DNA of 64,000 nt from Palsa-1233 sp031367105 (GTDB lineage Bacteria; Gemmatimonadota; Gemmatimonadetes; Gemmatimonadales; GWC2-71-9). Numbering within the stretch: position 1 is the stretch's first letter; each line of letters begins with the position of its first letter. Shown here one piece after another: positions 8,111 through 18,690 of this stretch. The stretch covers positions 1 through 64,000 of the forward strand of contig JANLPG010000145.1 of assembly GCA_031367105.1 (NCBI GenBank), read 5' to 3'. A program made the translations under genes and the position numbers. The notes below the pieces were generated by a model, which saw nothing but the letters and a program-made list of their open reading frames with translations, did not search any database and was not told the DNA's origin.

Positions 8111-9639
8111 ACTCGCTTCCGCATTCGGGCGGGGAGGATGCCGAGCTGATCGCGATACTTTGCGACGGTGCGGCGGGCGATCTGAATTCCCTGCTCTTCG
8201 AACAGATGGACGATCTGCTGGTCCGTCAGCGGCTTTGCCGGGTCCTCCTCGCCCACCATCTTCTCCAGCTTGGCGCGGATCGAGCGGGCCGAGGCATCTT
8301 CGCCCGACGCGGTTGACAGCGCGCTGGAGAAGAAAAACTTCAGGGGCAGCACTCCCCGCGGGGTTTGCACATATTTCTCGTTCGTGACTCGGCTGACAGT
8401 TGACTCGTGCATCGAGATCACTTCGGCAACTTCGCGCAACGTCAACGGGCGAAGATATTCGACGCCCTTTTCGAAGAACTCCCGCTGCCGGTCGACGATG
8501 AAATTCATCACCTTGAGCATCGTCTGCCGACGCTGCTCGATCGCCTGGATCATCCAGGTCGCGCTGTTCATCCGGGACGCGATGAAGTCCCGGTTCTCCG
8601 CCGTCAGTTTGCCCCGCTCGCGAACAACTTCCTGGTACGAACGCGAGAGCCGCAGGCGTGGCACTCCCGTGTCGTTCAGGAAGACGTGATATCGGCCCTC
8701 GATCTTGTCGACGATCAGGTCGGGCGTGATATAGTTCTCGCCCTTGGCAGCGTACTTGAGGCCCGGCTTCGCATCGCACTTCGCCAGCAGGTCCGCCGCC
8801 GCTTGTGCTTCCCGGGGGCCCACCCCGAACTTGCGAGCGAGATCGTTCCAGCGGTGGGCGATGAGGTCTGGAAAGGCCTGCTCCACGAGTCGAAAGGTCA
8901 ACGTGTCGCTGTCGCCATTTTCCCGGAGTTGCAGGAGCAGGCACTCGCGCAGGTCGCGGGCGCCGACCCCGGGGGGATCGAGGGACTGGATGGTCACCAG
9001 CGCCAGTTCGAGTTCGGCCGGCGTGAAGATCGCGACTCCCGGCGGCAACACCGCTTCGCCGTTGCCGTGGTGTGGTGCGTGTTCGCGCTCGTCCTCAAGG
9101 TCGAACGGATCATCCTCTTCCGGCTCGGGGGGCTTCGCGGCCGGATTGTTGGAGAGCAACCAGAGGTTTGCCGATTCGAGCACGGTTTCCATCGGGCAAC
9201 CGAGCAGGCCATCATCGTTGAGGTTGCCGATCAACTCCTCGCACAGCAGCCGCATCCGGGGGGTCATCTCAAGCATCTGCAACTGGTCGCGCAAATGGTC
9301 GGCGAGGTCGCGGCTCTCGACCGAAACCGGCTCGATATAGTCCATCACCTCGAACTGCTCCTTCGGCCCGCCCACTTCGAAACCGTTGAGCAGGATTTCC
9401 TCCCAGTCGACCTCGTCGTCCTTCTTGACCTCTTCCTGCTCCTGCTCAGTCGTCTTTTCCGGCGTTTCCTCGTCTTCCGGTTCCTCGAGCTCGAGGAAGG
9501 GATTGTTCAGCAACTCCTGCTGCAGGTGTTGCTGCAGGTCGAGCATCGGCATATACAGCATATCCATCGCCTGGTAGAGGCGAGGATTGATGCGCAGCTC
9601 CTGACGGAGTCCTTGTTGTTGATGGAGGCCGGTTTTCAC
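8107..9639 (-). CDS. rpoN: RNA polymerase sigma-54 factor
   Basis: A 510-residue sigma-54. The N-terminal activator-interacting region is glutamine- and leucine-rich (LRQELRINPRLYQAMDML, LQQHLQQELLNNPFLEL). An acidic region II follows (EEPEDEETPEKTTEQEQEE). The core-binding and DNA-binding domains come next, and the C-terminus carries the RpoN box ARRTVAKYRDQLGI. It directs transcription from -24/-12 promoters with the help of AAA+ activators. It starts with GTG overlapping the lptB stop (GTGA). The lptA-lptB-rpoN order is also found in Proteobacteria such as E. coli. A -24/-12-like site lies upstream of pilT in this window. Confidence 0.97.
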   Translation of the reverse strand: MKTGLHQQQGLRQELRINPRLYQAMDMLYMPMLDLQQHLQQELLNNPFLELEEPEDEETPEKTTEQEQEEVKKDDEVDWEEILLNGFEVGGPKEQFEVMDYIEPVSVESRDLADHLRDQLQMLEMTPRMRLLCEELIGNLNDDGLLGCPMETVLESANLWLLSNNPAAKPPEPEEDDPFDLEDEREHAPHHGNGEAVLPPGVAIFTPAELELALVTIQSLDPPGVGARDLRECLLLQLRENGDSDTLTFRLVEQAFPDLIAHRWNDLARKFGVGPREAQAAADLLAKCDAKPGLKYAAKGENYITPDLIVDKIEGRYHVFLNDTGVPRLRLSRSYQEVVRERGKLTAENRDFIASRMNSATWMIQAIEQRRQTMLKVMNFIVDRQREFFEKGVEYLRPLTLREVAEVISMHESTVSRVTNEKYVQTPRGVLPLKFFFSSALSTASGEDASARSIRAKLEKMVGEEDPAKPLTDQQIVHLFEEQGIQIARRTVAKYRDQLGILPARMRKRV

Positions 9640-10388
9640 GCTGGCTGCTCCATCCGCCCGCGGAGGCGGGCAGTCATGGTAGGTCCAAGATAGAGTTCGG
9701 CGACGCGATCATTCCAGACCAGCTCCCGGACAGTACCGGACGCCTGCACCGAGCCTTCGTGCATGATGTAGGCTCGATCCACAATCTCGAGGGTCTGCTC
9801 GACATTGTGATCGGTAATGAGCACCCCGAGCCCCCGTTCCTTGAGCGACGACACGATCGACTGGATGTCGTGAACGGCGATCGGATCGACCCCGGCAAAC
9901 GGCTCATCAAGCAGCATGAAGAGGGGGTCCCTCGCCAGTGCGCGGGTGATCTCCAGCCGCCGACGTTCGCCACCGCTCAGCGTGTAGGCCGGCGACTTGC
10001 GCAATGCGGTCAACCCCAGTTCCGAGAGCATTCGATCCAGACGTTCGATCCGATCGTGACGGGAGAGTTCCAGCGTCTCGAGGATCGCGAGGACGTTTTC
10101 TTCCACGGTCATCCGCCGGAAAATCGACGGTTCCTGCGCCAGGTATCCGATGCCGCGTCGGGCCCGCTTGTACATCGGCTGCGACGTGATGTTGGCGTCG
10201 TCGAGGAAGATCTCCCCGTGGTCGGGGCGGATCAGCCCTGTGATCAGGTAGAACGTAGTCGTTTTTCCCGCGCCGTTGGGACCGAGCAGCCCGACGATCT
10301 CGCCCTGCGAGAGGGAGATCGCGACCTCCTTGACCACCGCCCGGCGTTGGTAGGTCTTCCAGAGCCCTTCGGAGCGGAGGACGCTCAC
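9636..10388 (-). CDS. lptB: LPS export ABC transporter ATP-binding protein
   Basis: A 250-residue ABC ATPase that powers LPS extraction from the inner membrane with LptF/LptG. Visible are the Walker A GLLGPNGAGKTTTFY, the Q-loop region (GYLAQEPSIFR), the signature LSGGERRRLEI, Walker B PLFMLLDEPFAGVDP and the switch histidine in LITDHNVEQT. These match LptB closely, including the FRRMTVEENV stretch. The GTG start overlaps the lptA stop. LptF and LptG are not in the window. Confidence 0.96.
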   Translation of the reverse strand: MSVLRSEGLWKTYQRRAVVKEVAISLSQGEIVGLLGPNGAGKTTTFYLITGLIRPDHGEIFLDDANITSQPMYKRARRGIGYLAQEPSIFRRMTVEENVLAILETLELSRHDRIERLDRMLSELGLTALRKSPAYTLSGGERRRLEITRALARDPLFMLLDEPFAGVDPIAVHDIQSIVSSLKERGLGVLITDHNVEQTLEIVDRAYIMHEGSVQASGTVRELVWNDRVAELYLGPTMTARLRGRMEQPA

Positions 10389-11761
10389 GGGCGCTTCCCC
10401 GCCGGAACGACCTTGCTGCTGTCACTCTGCGACTTCCGGAGCGACGCGGTCTCCAGCTGGATCCCGTCCACTGCTCCGTGGGCTCGTACAATCGAGACAC
10501 CGGTCGAGTCACCGCCCTTCATCAGGATCAGGATGGTGTCGGCGCGCGTGTAGTTCACGGATGGGCTCGTTTTGCCATTCTTGGTGACGTTCCGGGAGAA
10601 GAGGGATCGCGCCGCCCCAACCGCCTCGATCTGCTGAATGCGCGTCTTCTCGACGCCGGCGGAGTCAACCTGGACGAAGGCAGCGACAATCCGGTCGCCC
10701 CAAAGCGTGTCGCGATCGCGTGGCGCAGCTCTGGTGCTGTCCGTCGCGGCGCGTGCGGCGGCCGTATCTGGGGGGTTCCGGACCTCCCCGTTGCGGTAGA
10801 CCCGGAGTTCGCGAAGCTTCTCTCCCGGCGTGTCGATGGCGATGCTGTCTCCCTTGATGTCGTAGCCCTCGTTGTGCACCGTGGCTGGCTTCTGCCGATC
10901 CCAGGCGAGGGTCCGGCTGAGCTTTTCGCTGGTGAACGCCAGCGCCACACTGTCGCCGTGGATGTCCGAGCTTCCGTTGGTTACGTGACCATCACCGAAG
11001 GCGCGCACGTCGCGCAGCGCCTCATCGTCGAGGCCGAGACGGACTTCGCTTCCCGTGGCACGGAAGGAATCACTCGTCACCCGCTGGAGCGCGGCCGGCG
11101 CCCCGAAGAGCGAAGCGAAACCGCCTCGGCCCGAGAGATACACCAGCGAGTCACCAGTGCCGTGCAGGGAGTCGCGATCGACGGTGACGCTTCCGTGGCC
11201 CCAGAGCCGCGACCCGCCAAGGCCCCGCAGGAAATCCGCCACGATGATGTAGGGCGACGCCTTCGTCGTATCCCTGAGGCCACGCAGCGGGAGATAGCGC
11301 AACGTCGGACGCTGGATGGCAATCGTCTCCGCGCTGTCGCGCACGCCCTTCACTGCCCGGAGGTAGTCGACCGATGGGCCGGTGAGCGTGGACCCGGTCT
11401 TGACGTTTCGCGTCACGACGTTCCCGCGGGCCTGCATCGTCTCACCGTTCTTGAAGTACGTGATCGTATCGCCGGTGAGTGAAATCGTGCCGTCGCGGAA
11501 GAACGCCTTGGTGGTCAGTATGATGACGCTGCCATTCAAAGAGGCCAGCGAATCGCCCCCGAGGTGCACATCCTGCCCGCGACAGCTGAGGCGGACATTG
11601 CCACCCGCGAAATAATTGGTATTCCCGGCCAGCGGTTCGCTCCGGAATCCTTCCCGCTCGACATTGTCGATGTCGAGCAGGCAGCGCTTCCCCTGCTGAG
11701 CGGCCACCCTGCCAGTGAGCGCCAGTGCCAGCGCAAACGCCAGGCCAATGCGTCGACTCAC
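10385..11761 (-). CDS. lptA: LptA/OstA-domain periplasmic LPS-transport protein, unusually long
   Basis: A 458-residue secreted protein with a Sec signal peptide (LAFALALALTGRVAAQ, cleavage near residue 21). Repeated OstA-like beta strands follow, such as VRLSCRGQDVHLGGDSL, TISLTGDTITYFKNGETMQARGNV and EALRDVRAFGDGHV. LptA forms the periplasmic bridge for LPS between LptC and LptD. Its position between lptC and lptB supports that role. E. coli LptA is about 185 residues, so this protein is more than twice as long. It may hold several OstA repeats or include part of what LptD's periplasmic domain does elsewhere. The GTG start overlaps the lptC stop. Confidence 0.8.
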   Translation of the reverse strand: MSRRIGLAFALALALTGRVAAQQGKRCLLDIDNVEREGFRSEPLAGNTNYFAGGNVRLSCRGQDVHLGGDSLASLNGSVIILTTKAFFRDGTISLTGDTITYFKNGETMQARGNVVTRNVKTGSTLTGPSVDYLRAVKGVRDSAETIAIQRPTLRYLPLRGLRDTTKASPYIIVADFLRGLGGSRLWGHGSVTVDRDSLHGTGDSLVYLSGRGGFASLFGAPAALQRVTSDSFRATGSEVRLGLDDEALRDVRAFGDGHVTNGSSDIHGDSVALAFTSEKLSRTLAWDRQKPATVHNEGYDIKGDSIAIDTPGEKLRELRVYRNGEVRNPPDTAAARAATDSTRAAPRDRDTLWGDRIVAAFVQVDSAGVEKTRIQQIEAVGAARSLFSRNVTKNGKTSPSVNYTRADTILILMKGGDSTGVSIVRAHGAVDGIQLETASLRKSQSDSSKVVPAGKRP

Positions 11762-12366
11762 TTCGGGGCTCCCTTTTTCAGGGCACTGGCGGGGAGGGTG
11801 CTTTTGCTGGGGGTACCTTTCGGTGCATCCTGACCGGGTAGCAGGAAGCCTCTTCCCTTCATACCGCCGCGCGGTCGTGCGGTGATGATGTTCCGGAAGT
11901 CGGGATCCGACTCGAACGACGCCCCTGCCCCGCCGCCATCAGGCCCCGTGAAGGTGAAGGGGACATCGGAGCGGACCTGGTTGGCAATCCGATCATAGAC
12001 CAGGTGCTCCGTGTGGAGCACCTTCCCGGAAGGCGTCACGGCGACCACGTCGCCGCGGAGGTCGAGGCTCTTGTCGCGGATGGCATAGCTGCCGCGCTTC
12101 GAGGTGACAGTCGACGTGACGTTCCCGCTCTTGTCATAGAAGGTCACCTTCACCTTCTCGAGGTCGGCCACTTGCCGGGCCTGATAGACGCGTGCGGTAT
12201 CCGCCATCAGGTCGAGCACCCGGATGTCGTTGTCCGTGATCGCGGTCTGCATCTTATCCATCACCTGGTCCGCGGTGTCACCGACCGCGGCCTGCTTCGG
12301 AGCGATGCCGCGCTGACTGCAGGCGGTCACTGCCAGCAGCGGGAGCAGCAGCCGGAGCTGTCGCAT
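11758..12366 (-). CDS. lptC: LptC-like LPS export protein, predicted lipoprotein
   Basis: A 202-residue LptC-type protein. The N-terminus MRQLRLLLPLLAVTACS ends in a lipobox (V-T-A-C), so it should be lipidated, rather than held by an uncleaved helix as in E. coli LptC. The middle part has the LptC pattern VKVTFYDKSGNVTSTVTSKRG ... LDLRGDVVAVTPSGKVLHTEHLVYD. The C-terminus is low-complexity (Gly, Lys, Pro). LptC hands LPS from LptB2FG to LptA. Start and stop overlap both neighbours (TGATG with kdsD, GTGA with lptA). Confidence 0.85.
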   Translation of the reverse strand: MRQLRLLLPLLAVTACSQRGIAPKQAAVGDTADQVMDKMQTAITDNDIRVLDLMADTARVYQARQVADLEKVKVTFYDKSGNVTSTVTSKRGSYAIRDKSLDLRGDVVAVTPSGKVLHTEHLVYDRIANQVRSDVPFTFTGPDGGGAGASFESDPDFRNIITARPRGGMKGRGFLLPGQDAPKGTPSKSTLPASALKKGAPK

Positions 12367-13316
12367 CAGGCCGCTCCTGCGCGGAGCAAGTCGTGGAGGT
12401 GCACGACGCCGACCAGTCGCTCGCCGATGTCGAGTACTGGCAGCGCCACCACGGCATGTCGCTCCATCGCCCCCAACGCCGTCGCAGCAAGGTCCTCGGC
12501 GTGCGTGGAATGGGGAGTGCGCGTCATCACGTCCGACGCCGGCATCGTGAGGTAGTCACCGCTCCGCTCGACCAGCCGGGTCAGGTCACCGGTGGTGATC
12601 ACGCCAATCAGCTGTTCGCGTTCGACGATGGGAACCAGGCCGCGTCCGTGGGCCAGGCTGAAGACGGCCTGCTGCATCGTCGCGTTCGCCGGAAGCGCGT
12701 GATCTGCCGGGACCATCACATCCTGCACCCGGAGGAGCAACCGGCGACCGAGCCTGCCTCCCGGATGCAGCGCGGCAAAGTCTTCGCGCCGGAAGCCCTT
12801 CCGTTCCAGAAGCGCCACCGCGAGCGCATCGCCGAGGGCGAGTGCCACGGTGGTGCTTGTGGTCGGGGCGAGATCGTGCGGGCACGCCTCCTCCGACACC
12901 GCCGCATCGAGGGCGATCCTGGCCGCCCGGCCCAGGGTCGACAGCGGGTCGCCAGTGAGGGCGATGATGGGGACCTGCATCCGGGCGAGTGCCGCCAGCA
13001 GGCCGAAGAGCTCCTCTGTCTCCCCGCTCTTGCTCAGTACGATTGCCACGGTGGTGGAATCCACGACGCCGATGTCACCGTGCAACGATTCGATCGGATG
13101 CAGGTAGCTCGCAGCAGTTCCCGTGGAGGTCAACGTTGCCGCAATCTTCTGGGCGATGACACCGCTTTTGCCGATCCCGCTGACCACCACTCTGCCGCCC
13201 TGCGCCAGCAGGTCTACCGCCTGCTCGAATCGCTGGTCGAGTCGCTCGGCTGCGGCGAGGACCGCTTCCCCTTCAAGTCGCATCGTCCGTCGACCGTTGG
13301 CGATCGTGGTGCTCAC
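12366..13316 (-). CDS. kdsD: arabinose-5-phosphate isomerase
   Basis: Interconverts ribulose-5-phosphate and arabinose-5-phosphate, the first step toward Kdo. The 316-residue protein has an N-terminal SIS domain (VVVSGIGKSGVIAQKIAATL, VLSKSGETEE, HPGGRLGRRLL) and two C-terminal CBS motifs (about 200-310), the standard KdsD layout. GTG at 13316 was taken as start because it overlaps the kdsC stop (GTGA). The upstream in-frame start at 13355 would intrude on kdsC. Confidence 0.95.
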   Translation of the reverse strand: MSTTIANGRRTMRLEGEAVLAAAERLDQRFEQAVDLLAQGGRVVVSGIGKSGVIAQKIAATLTSTGTAASYLHPIESLHGDIGVVDSTTVAIVLSKSGETEELFGLLAALARMQVPIIALTGDPLSTLGRAARIALDAAVSEEACPHDLAPTTSTTVALALGDALAVALLERKGFRREDFAALHPGGRLGRRLLLRVQDVMVPADHALPANATMQQAVFSLAHGRGLVPIVEREQLIGVITTGDLTRLVERSGDYLTMPASDVMTRTPHSTHAEDLAATALGAMERHAVVALPVLDIGERLVGVVHLHDLLRAGAA

Positions 13317-13855
13317 GCCTCCGCCCCGATGTAGTGCCGCGCCGCCTGCTCCCACTCGCCCCGCGCGTGCAACAGTTGTTCGACCACTTCGCGCAGTGCG
13401 CCGTGGCCGCCCGCCGCTTGCGTCACGTACTGGCAGACCGCCTTCACTTCAGGACGTGCGTTGGCGACGGCGATCGGCAAGCCGACCCGCCGCAGCACCG
13501 GAATGTCAGGCAGGTCATCACCGACAAAAATCATTGCGTCCCAGGAGAGCTTGCGTTCGGCGAGCAGCGCCTCGATCGCTGCGACCTTGCCGGTGCTGGT
13601 CACCTGAAGCACGGCGCTGACCTTGAGCTCCAATCCGCGCAGCGCGGTGGCAGCTGAGCTCCGGCCACTCACCCAGGCCATCTCGATCCCGGCGTTCCGG
13701 AGCAGCGTGGCAGCGAGGCCGTCGAGGACGTCAAATCGCTTGAGCTCGACACGCGTCCCGCCGATTTCCCCGATGTAGAGTCCGTTGTCGGTGAGGCAGC
13801 CGTCGACGTCGGTGCCGAGCAGCTTGATGCGTCGCGCGCGCACGGGATCAAGCAT
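13313..13855 (-). CDS. kdsC: Kdo-8-phosphate phosphatase
   Basis: A 180-residue HAD phosphatase that removes phosphate from Kdo-8-P. The nucleophile motif is LLGTDVDGCLTDNGLY (DxD). Motif III/IV is IFVGDDLPDIPVL. The absence of a large cap domain fits the tetrameric KdsC type. The start MLDPVRARR at 13855 overlaps the kdsA stop by 8 nt; upstream in-frame codons lie inside kdsA. It sits between kdsA and kdsD in pathway company. Confidence 0.95.
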   Translation of the reverse strand: MLDPVRARRIKLLGTDVDGCLTDNGLYIGEIGGTRVELKRFDVLDGLAATLLRNAGIEMAWVSGRSSAATALRGLELKVSAVLQVTSTGKVAAIEALLAERKLSWDAMIFVGDDLPDIPVLRRVGLPIAVANARPEVKAVCQYVTQAAGGHGALREVVEQLLHARGEWEQAARHYIGAEA

Positions 13856-14662
13856 TGGCGGCTTCCCGGACAGCGTGCCAGACTGCCAGCGTCCGGGCCA
13901 CCAGCGCATCCAGCTGGTCGAGCGGCCACTGCGTTGCCGCGTCAGACAACGCTCGCGCCGGGTCGGGATGCGTCTCGACGAAGAAGCCATCGGCGCCTGC
14001 GGCGGCGGCCGCCGCCATCAGTGGCGGAATGAATTCCCGCAGCCCACCGCTCGCTCCGCCAGCAGCCTGACCGGGCTGCTGCACGCTGTGGGTGGCGTCG
14101 AAGATCGTCGGTGCACCGGTGGCTGCTCGCATCCGGGCGAAGTTGCGGTGGTCCACCACCAGATCTCCGTATCCGAAAAAGGTGCCGCGTTCGGTGACCG
14201 CTACTTCCGTCGAGCCACCCGCCCGCACCTTGTCGAGCGCGCCTGCCATCGCCTCGGGCTGCATCCACTGGCCCTTCTTCACATTGACCGGCTTCCCGGT
14301 GGCACCAGCGGCGAGCAGGAGGTCCGTCTGGCGAGAGAGGAACGCCGGGATCTGCAGCACATCGACCACGGCAGCCACCGTTGGCACCTGGGCTGACTCG
14401 TGCACGTCGGTGAGGATCGGCAGACCGGTCGCGGCGCGAACGCGCTCGAGTGCCCGCAGGCCGGCGTCGATCCCGGGGCCGCGTGGCGAGTCTCCGCGGG
14501 CCCGGTTGGCCTTGTCGAAGGATGCCTTGAAGCAGACGCGCAGACCGTGCCGCAGTTCGACCGTAGCCAGCATCTCGGCGATGCGCAGCATCGTCGTCTC
14601 GTCCTCGATCACGCACGGCCCCGCGATCAGGAAGGGCCCGGGGCCGAATCGCCAGCGATCGT

Positions 14663-14666
<4 letters not shown>
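13848..14666 (-). CDS. kdsA: Kdo-8-phosphate synthase
   Basis: Condenses arabinose-5-phosphate with phosphoenolpyruvate. The 272-residue TIM-barrel enzyme shows the family motifs FLIAGPCVIEDE, FKASFDKANRA, LPILTDVHE, NVKKGQWMQP and the C-terminal FVETHPDPARALSD. Translation starts at GTG 14666, overlapping the pyrG stop (GTGA). The longer open frame to 14822 is a pyrG shadow. Confidence 0.96.
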
Positions 14667-16329
<1,663 letters not shown>

Positions 16330-16333
<4 letters not shown>

Positions 16334-17082
16334 CGTGGGCCCTCAGGGAGTTCAAACCACCGCGCTTCTGCGGCGGCCAGATCGGCGGGGGTGTCGATGC
16401 CCGCGGGAGCAGGTCGATCAAGAAAGGCGAGGCCAATGGTCAAGCCGGCGTCGAGTGCCCGGAGTTGCTCAAGCCGTTCGGCTCGCTCGAGCGCACAGAC
16501 CGGGAGAGCGGTCACCCGAAGGAGCGCCTCACGCCGGTAGGCGTAGACACCGAGATGCTGCCACCAGCGCACCTCGGCAAGGACGGCCTCGTCCCGCACG
16601 CAGGGGATGGCAGCCCGCGAGAAGTAGAGTGCGCGGCCGCGGGCATCGGCCACCACCTTCACCAGTGTGGTTTCGTGTCGTAGCGCCGGATCGAGCGGGG
16701 CGGCGGCGGTCCCGATGGCGTCACCCTGATGCGCCCTGGCGATCGCACCGCTCACAGCCTCCACCGGCATGAAGGGTTCGTCGCCCTGTAAGTTCACGAC
16801 GATCTCGCAGTGCGCGTACTCTGGTCGGCGCGCGACCTCGGCTACGCGATCGGTGCCGCTTTCGTGGGATGGTTCGGTCATCACGATGGTCACCCCCCAG
16901 GGGACCAGTGCCGCAGCGACCTCCAGCGAGTCGGTGGCCACGACGAGGTGGTCGATGCCGGGCACCGCTCGGGCGCGCTCGACCACGCGGGCCACCAGTG
17001 GGGCCCCGCCCAGAAGCTGGAGGGGTTTGCGAGGGAGTCGCGTCGAGCCGACGCGAGCGGGCACGACAAGCAGGACAGGCAC
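16330..17082 (-). CDS. kdsB: CMP-Kdo synthetase
   Basis: Activates Kdo with CTP. The 250-residue product has the family N-terminus VLLVVPARVGSTRLPRKPL, then VVATDS, the SGTDRVAEVA motif and VVNLQGDEPFM. GTG at 17082 is preferred to an in-frame TTG at 17088. It gives the usual ten residues before the first motif Arg, and the TTG overlaps the predicted -10 hexamer. No Shine-Dalgarno sequence is seen. The start codon lies where the predicted promoter would begin transcription, so the mRNA may be leaderless. First gene of the envelope operon. Confidence 0.93.
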
Positions 17083-17087
17083 GATCA

Positions 17088-17116
17088 AAGCTATGCGGTC
17101 GTGGCCCCGGTGTCAA
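17088..17116 (-). promoter_or_regulatory. predicted sigma-70-type promoter of kdsB and the envelope operon
   Basis: TTGACA (17111-17116, minus strand), a 17-bp spacer, then TAGCTT (17088-17093). The expected start of transcription, about 7 nt past the -10, is at or next to the GTG of kdsB (17082). The promoter lies in the 85-nt gap after pabA. Confidence 0.6.
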
Positions 17117-17167
17117 AATGCGTGCCGAAGCTTGCCAAGCCAGCCTAAACGCTTGTATGAGAATCGA

Positions 17168-17761
17168 TTAGCTGTCAAGCCCTGCGAGGTGCAGGAAGTT
17201 GACAAGCAGCTGCTTCCCATCCGGCGTCGCGACCGACTCCGGGTGGAACTGGACCCCCCAGACCGGACGGTCCCGATGCCGGAGCGCCATAATCTCGCTC
17301 CCCGCGGGCCGATCCCCCGACCACGCGGTGGTCTCCAGCGTGTCGGGCATCGATTCCGGGGCGATGAGAAGGGAGTGGTATCGCATCACCGTCATTGGCG
17401 AAGGAACCCCCTTGAACAGCTCCGAACCGTCGTGGACCACCTGGGTGGTCTTGCCGTGCATCAGGCGGTCGGCTCGGACGACGGTCCCTCCGAAGGCTTC
17501 CCCGATCGCCTGATGGCCGAGGCAGACCCCGAACAACGGAATGCCCTGTGCTGCCGCCGCCCGAATCAGCGGCACCGCGATCCCGGCCTCACCAGGCGTG
17601 CACGGCCCCGGGGAGACCAGGATCGCGCTGGGGGTCAACGCCACCGCCGCCGCGACCGTGATCTGGTCGTTCCGGACCACGACAGGTTCAGCGCCGAGTT
17701 CGCCCAGGTACTGCACCAGATTGAAGGTGAACGAATCGTAGTTGTCGAGGACGAGCAGCAT
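17168..17761 (-). CDS. pabA: glutamine amidotransferase, anthranilate/aminodeoxychorismate synthase component II
   Basis: A 197-residue class-I amidotransferase that delivers ammonia for anthranilate or 4-amino-4-deoxychorismate synthesis. It has LVLDNYDSFTFNLVQYLGE, SPGPCTPGEAG, the nucleophile GVCLGHQAIGEAFGG and the catalytic VQFHPESVATPDG. TrpG and PabA cannot be told apart by sequence inspection, and one protein may serve both pathways. No TrpE/PabB lies nearby. The start MLLVLDNYD at 17761 is 8 nt after the xerD stop. Last gene of the mqn/isp/xer set. Confidence 0.9.
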   Translation of the reverse strand: MLLVLDNYDSFTFNLVQYLGELGAEPVVVRNDQITVAAAVALTPSAILVSPGPCTPGEAGIAVPLIRAAAAQGIPLFGVCLGHQAIGEAFGGTVVRADRLMHGKTTQVVHDGSELFKGVPSPMTVMRYHSLLIAPESMPDTLETTAWSGDRPAGSEIMALRHRDRPVWGVQFHPESVATPDGKQLLVNFLHLAGLDS

Positions 17762-17769
17762 CGGTTCGC

Positions 17770-18690
17770 TCAGCCGCGGGGGTGGAATTTCTGGTGAACG
17801 CTTCGCAAATAGTCGCGGTCGACGTGGGTATAGATCTGGGTGGTGGAAAGGTCGGCGTGGCCCAACATCTCCTGGACCGCACGCAGGTCCGCCCCACCCT
17901 CGAGCAGGTGGGTCGCAAAGGAATGCCGCAGCGTGTGGGGCGTCACCTTCGTGCCGAGGCCCGCCTGCACCGAACGCTTCTTCACGATCCCCCACGCACC
18001 GACACGCGACAGCGGCTCGCCCCGGACGTTCAGCAACACGCGCCCCCTGGTCCCACCCTTGTCGAGCATCGGCCGAATGGTGTGGAGGTACACCGAGACC
18101 GCAGCCACAACCGTCCGGCCGATCGGGACGAGACGCTCCTTCCGGCCCTTCCCGAACGCCCGCACCAGCCCGTCCGACATCATCAGATCGGTGAGTCCGA
18201 GATCGCAGAGTTCCGAAACCCGAAGGCCCGCCCCATACGCCAGCTCGAGCAAAGTGCGATCACGCCACGCCAGCGGTTCTTCGACCCGAGGGCTCTCGAG
18301 CAACCGGTTCACCTGCTCCACGGACAGCACCTCCGGGAGCGTCCGCCAGCGTTTCGGTGTCTCCAATCGGTCGCTGGGGTCTTTGGTTACCAGCCCTTCG
18401 GAGGCGAGAAAGGCGAACCAGGTTCGCACCGCGGAGATATGGCGACGGATCGTCGCCCCGCTGAGCCCGAGATCCTTCAGCAGGAAGACGAATTCTCGGA
18501 GCAGCGGCGTCGTCAGTTCCTGCGGTTGGTGCACTCCCCTGGTTACCGCGAACTGGGCCAGCCGGGTGAGGTCGCGACGGTACCCTTCGAGCGTGTGGGG
18601 CGAATGCCCTGCCTCGAGCGAGAGGTGGTCGCGGAACGCTGTCAGGTGAAAGGCGTTGGCGACCTCGACCTCAAGCAGCGGGAGCGTCAT
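17770..18690 (-). CDS. xerD: tyrosine site-specific recombinase XerC/XerD-like
   Basis: A 306-residue tyrosine recombinase with an N-terminal SAM-like core-binding domain and a C-terminal catalytic domain. All catalytic residues are visible: Arg in AYGAGLRVSEL, Lys in GKGRKERL, His-x2-Arg in HTLRHSFATHLLEGG, His in LGHADLSTTQ and the nucleophile Tyr in IYTHV. Length and motifs are those of chromosomal Xer proteins rather than phage integrases. It resolves chromosome dimers at dif with its partner and FtsK; a dif-like site is present at 194-221. XerC versus XerD is not certain. The ATG overlaps the dedA-like stop. Confidence 0.9.
   Translation of the reverse strand: MTLPLLEVEVANAFHLTAFRDHLSLEAGHSPHTLEGYRRDLTRLAQFAVTRGVHQPQELTTPLLREFVFLLKDLGLSGATIRRHISAVRTWFAFLASEGLVTKDPSDRLETPKRWRTLPEVLSVEQVNRLLESPRVEEPLAWRDRTLLELAYGAGLRVSELCDLGLTDLMMSDGLVRAFGKGRKERLVPIGRTVVAAVSVYLHTIRPMLDKGGTRGRVLLNVRGEPLSRVGAWGIVKKRSVQAGLGTKVTPHTLRHSFATHLLEGGADLRAVQEMLGHADLSTTQIYTHVDRDYLRSVHQKFHPRG

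Noticed and set aside
17770..18690. Tyrosine recombinase as a mobile-element integrase
   Set aside because: Xer-like length and motifs, embedded in a housekeeping operon, with no direct repeats, excisionase or cargo genes nearby.
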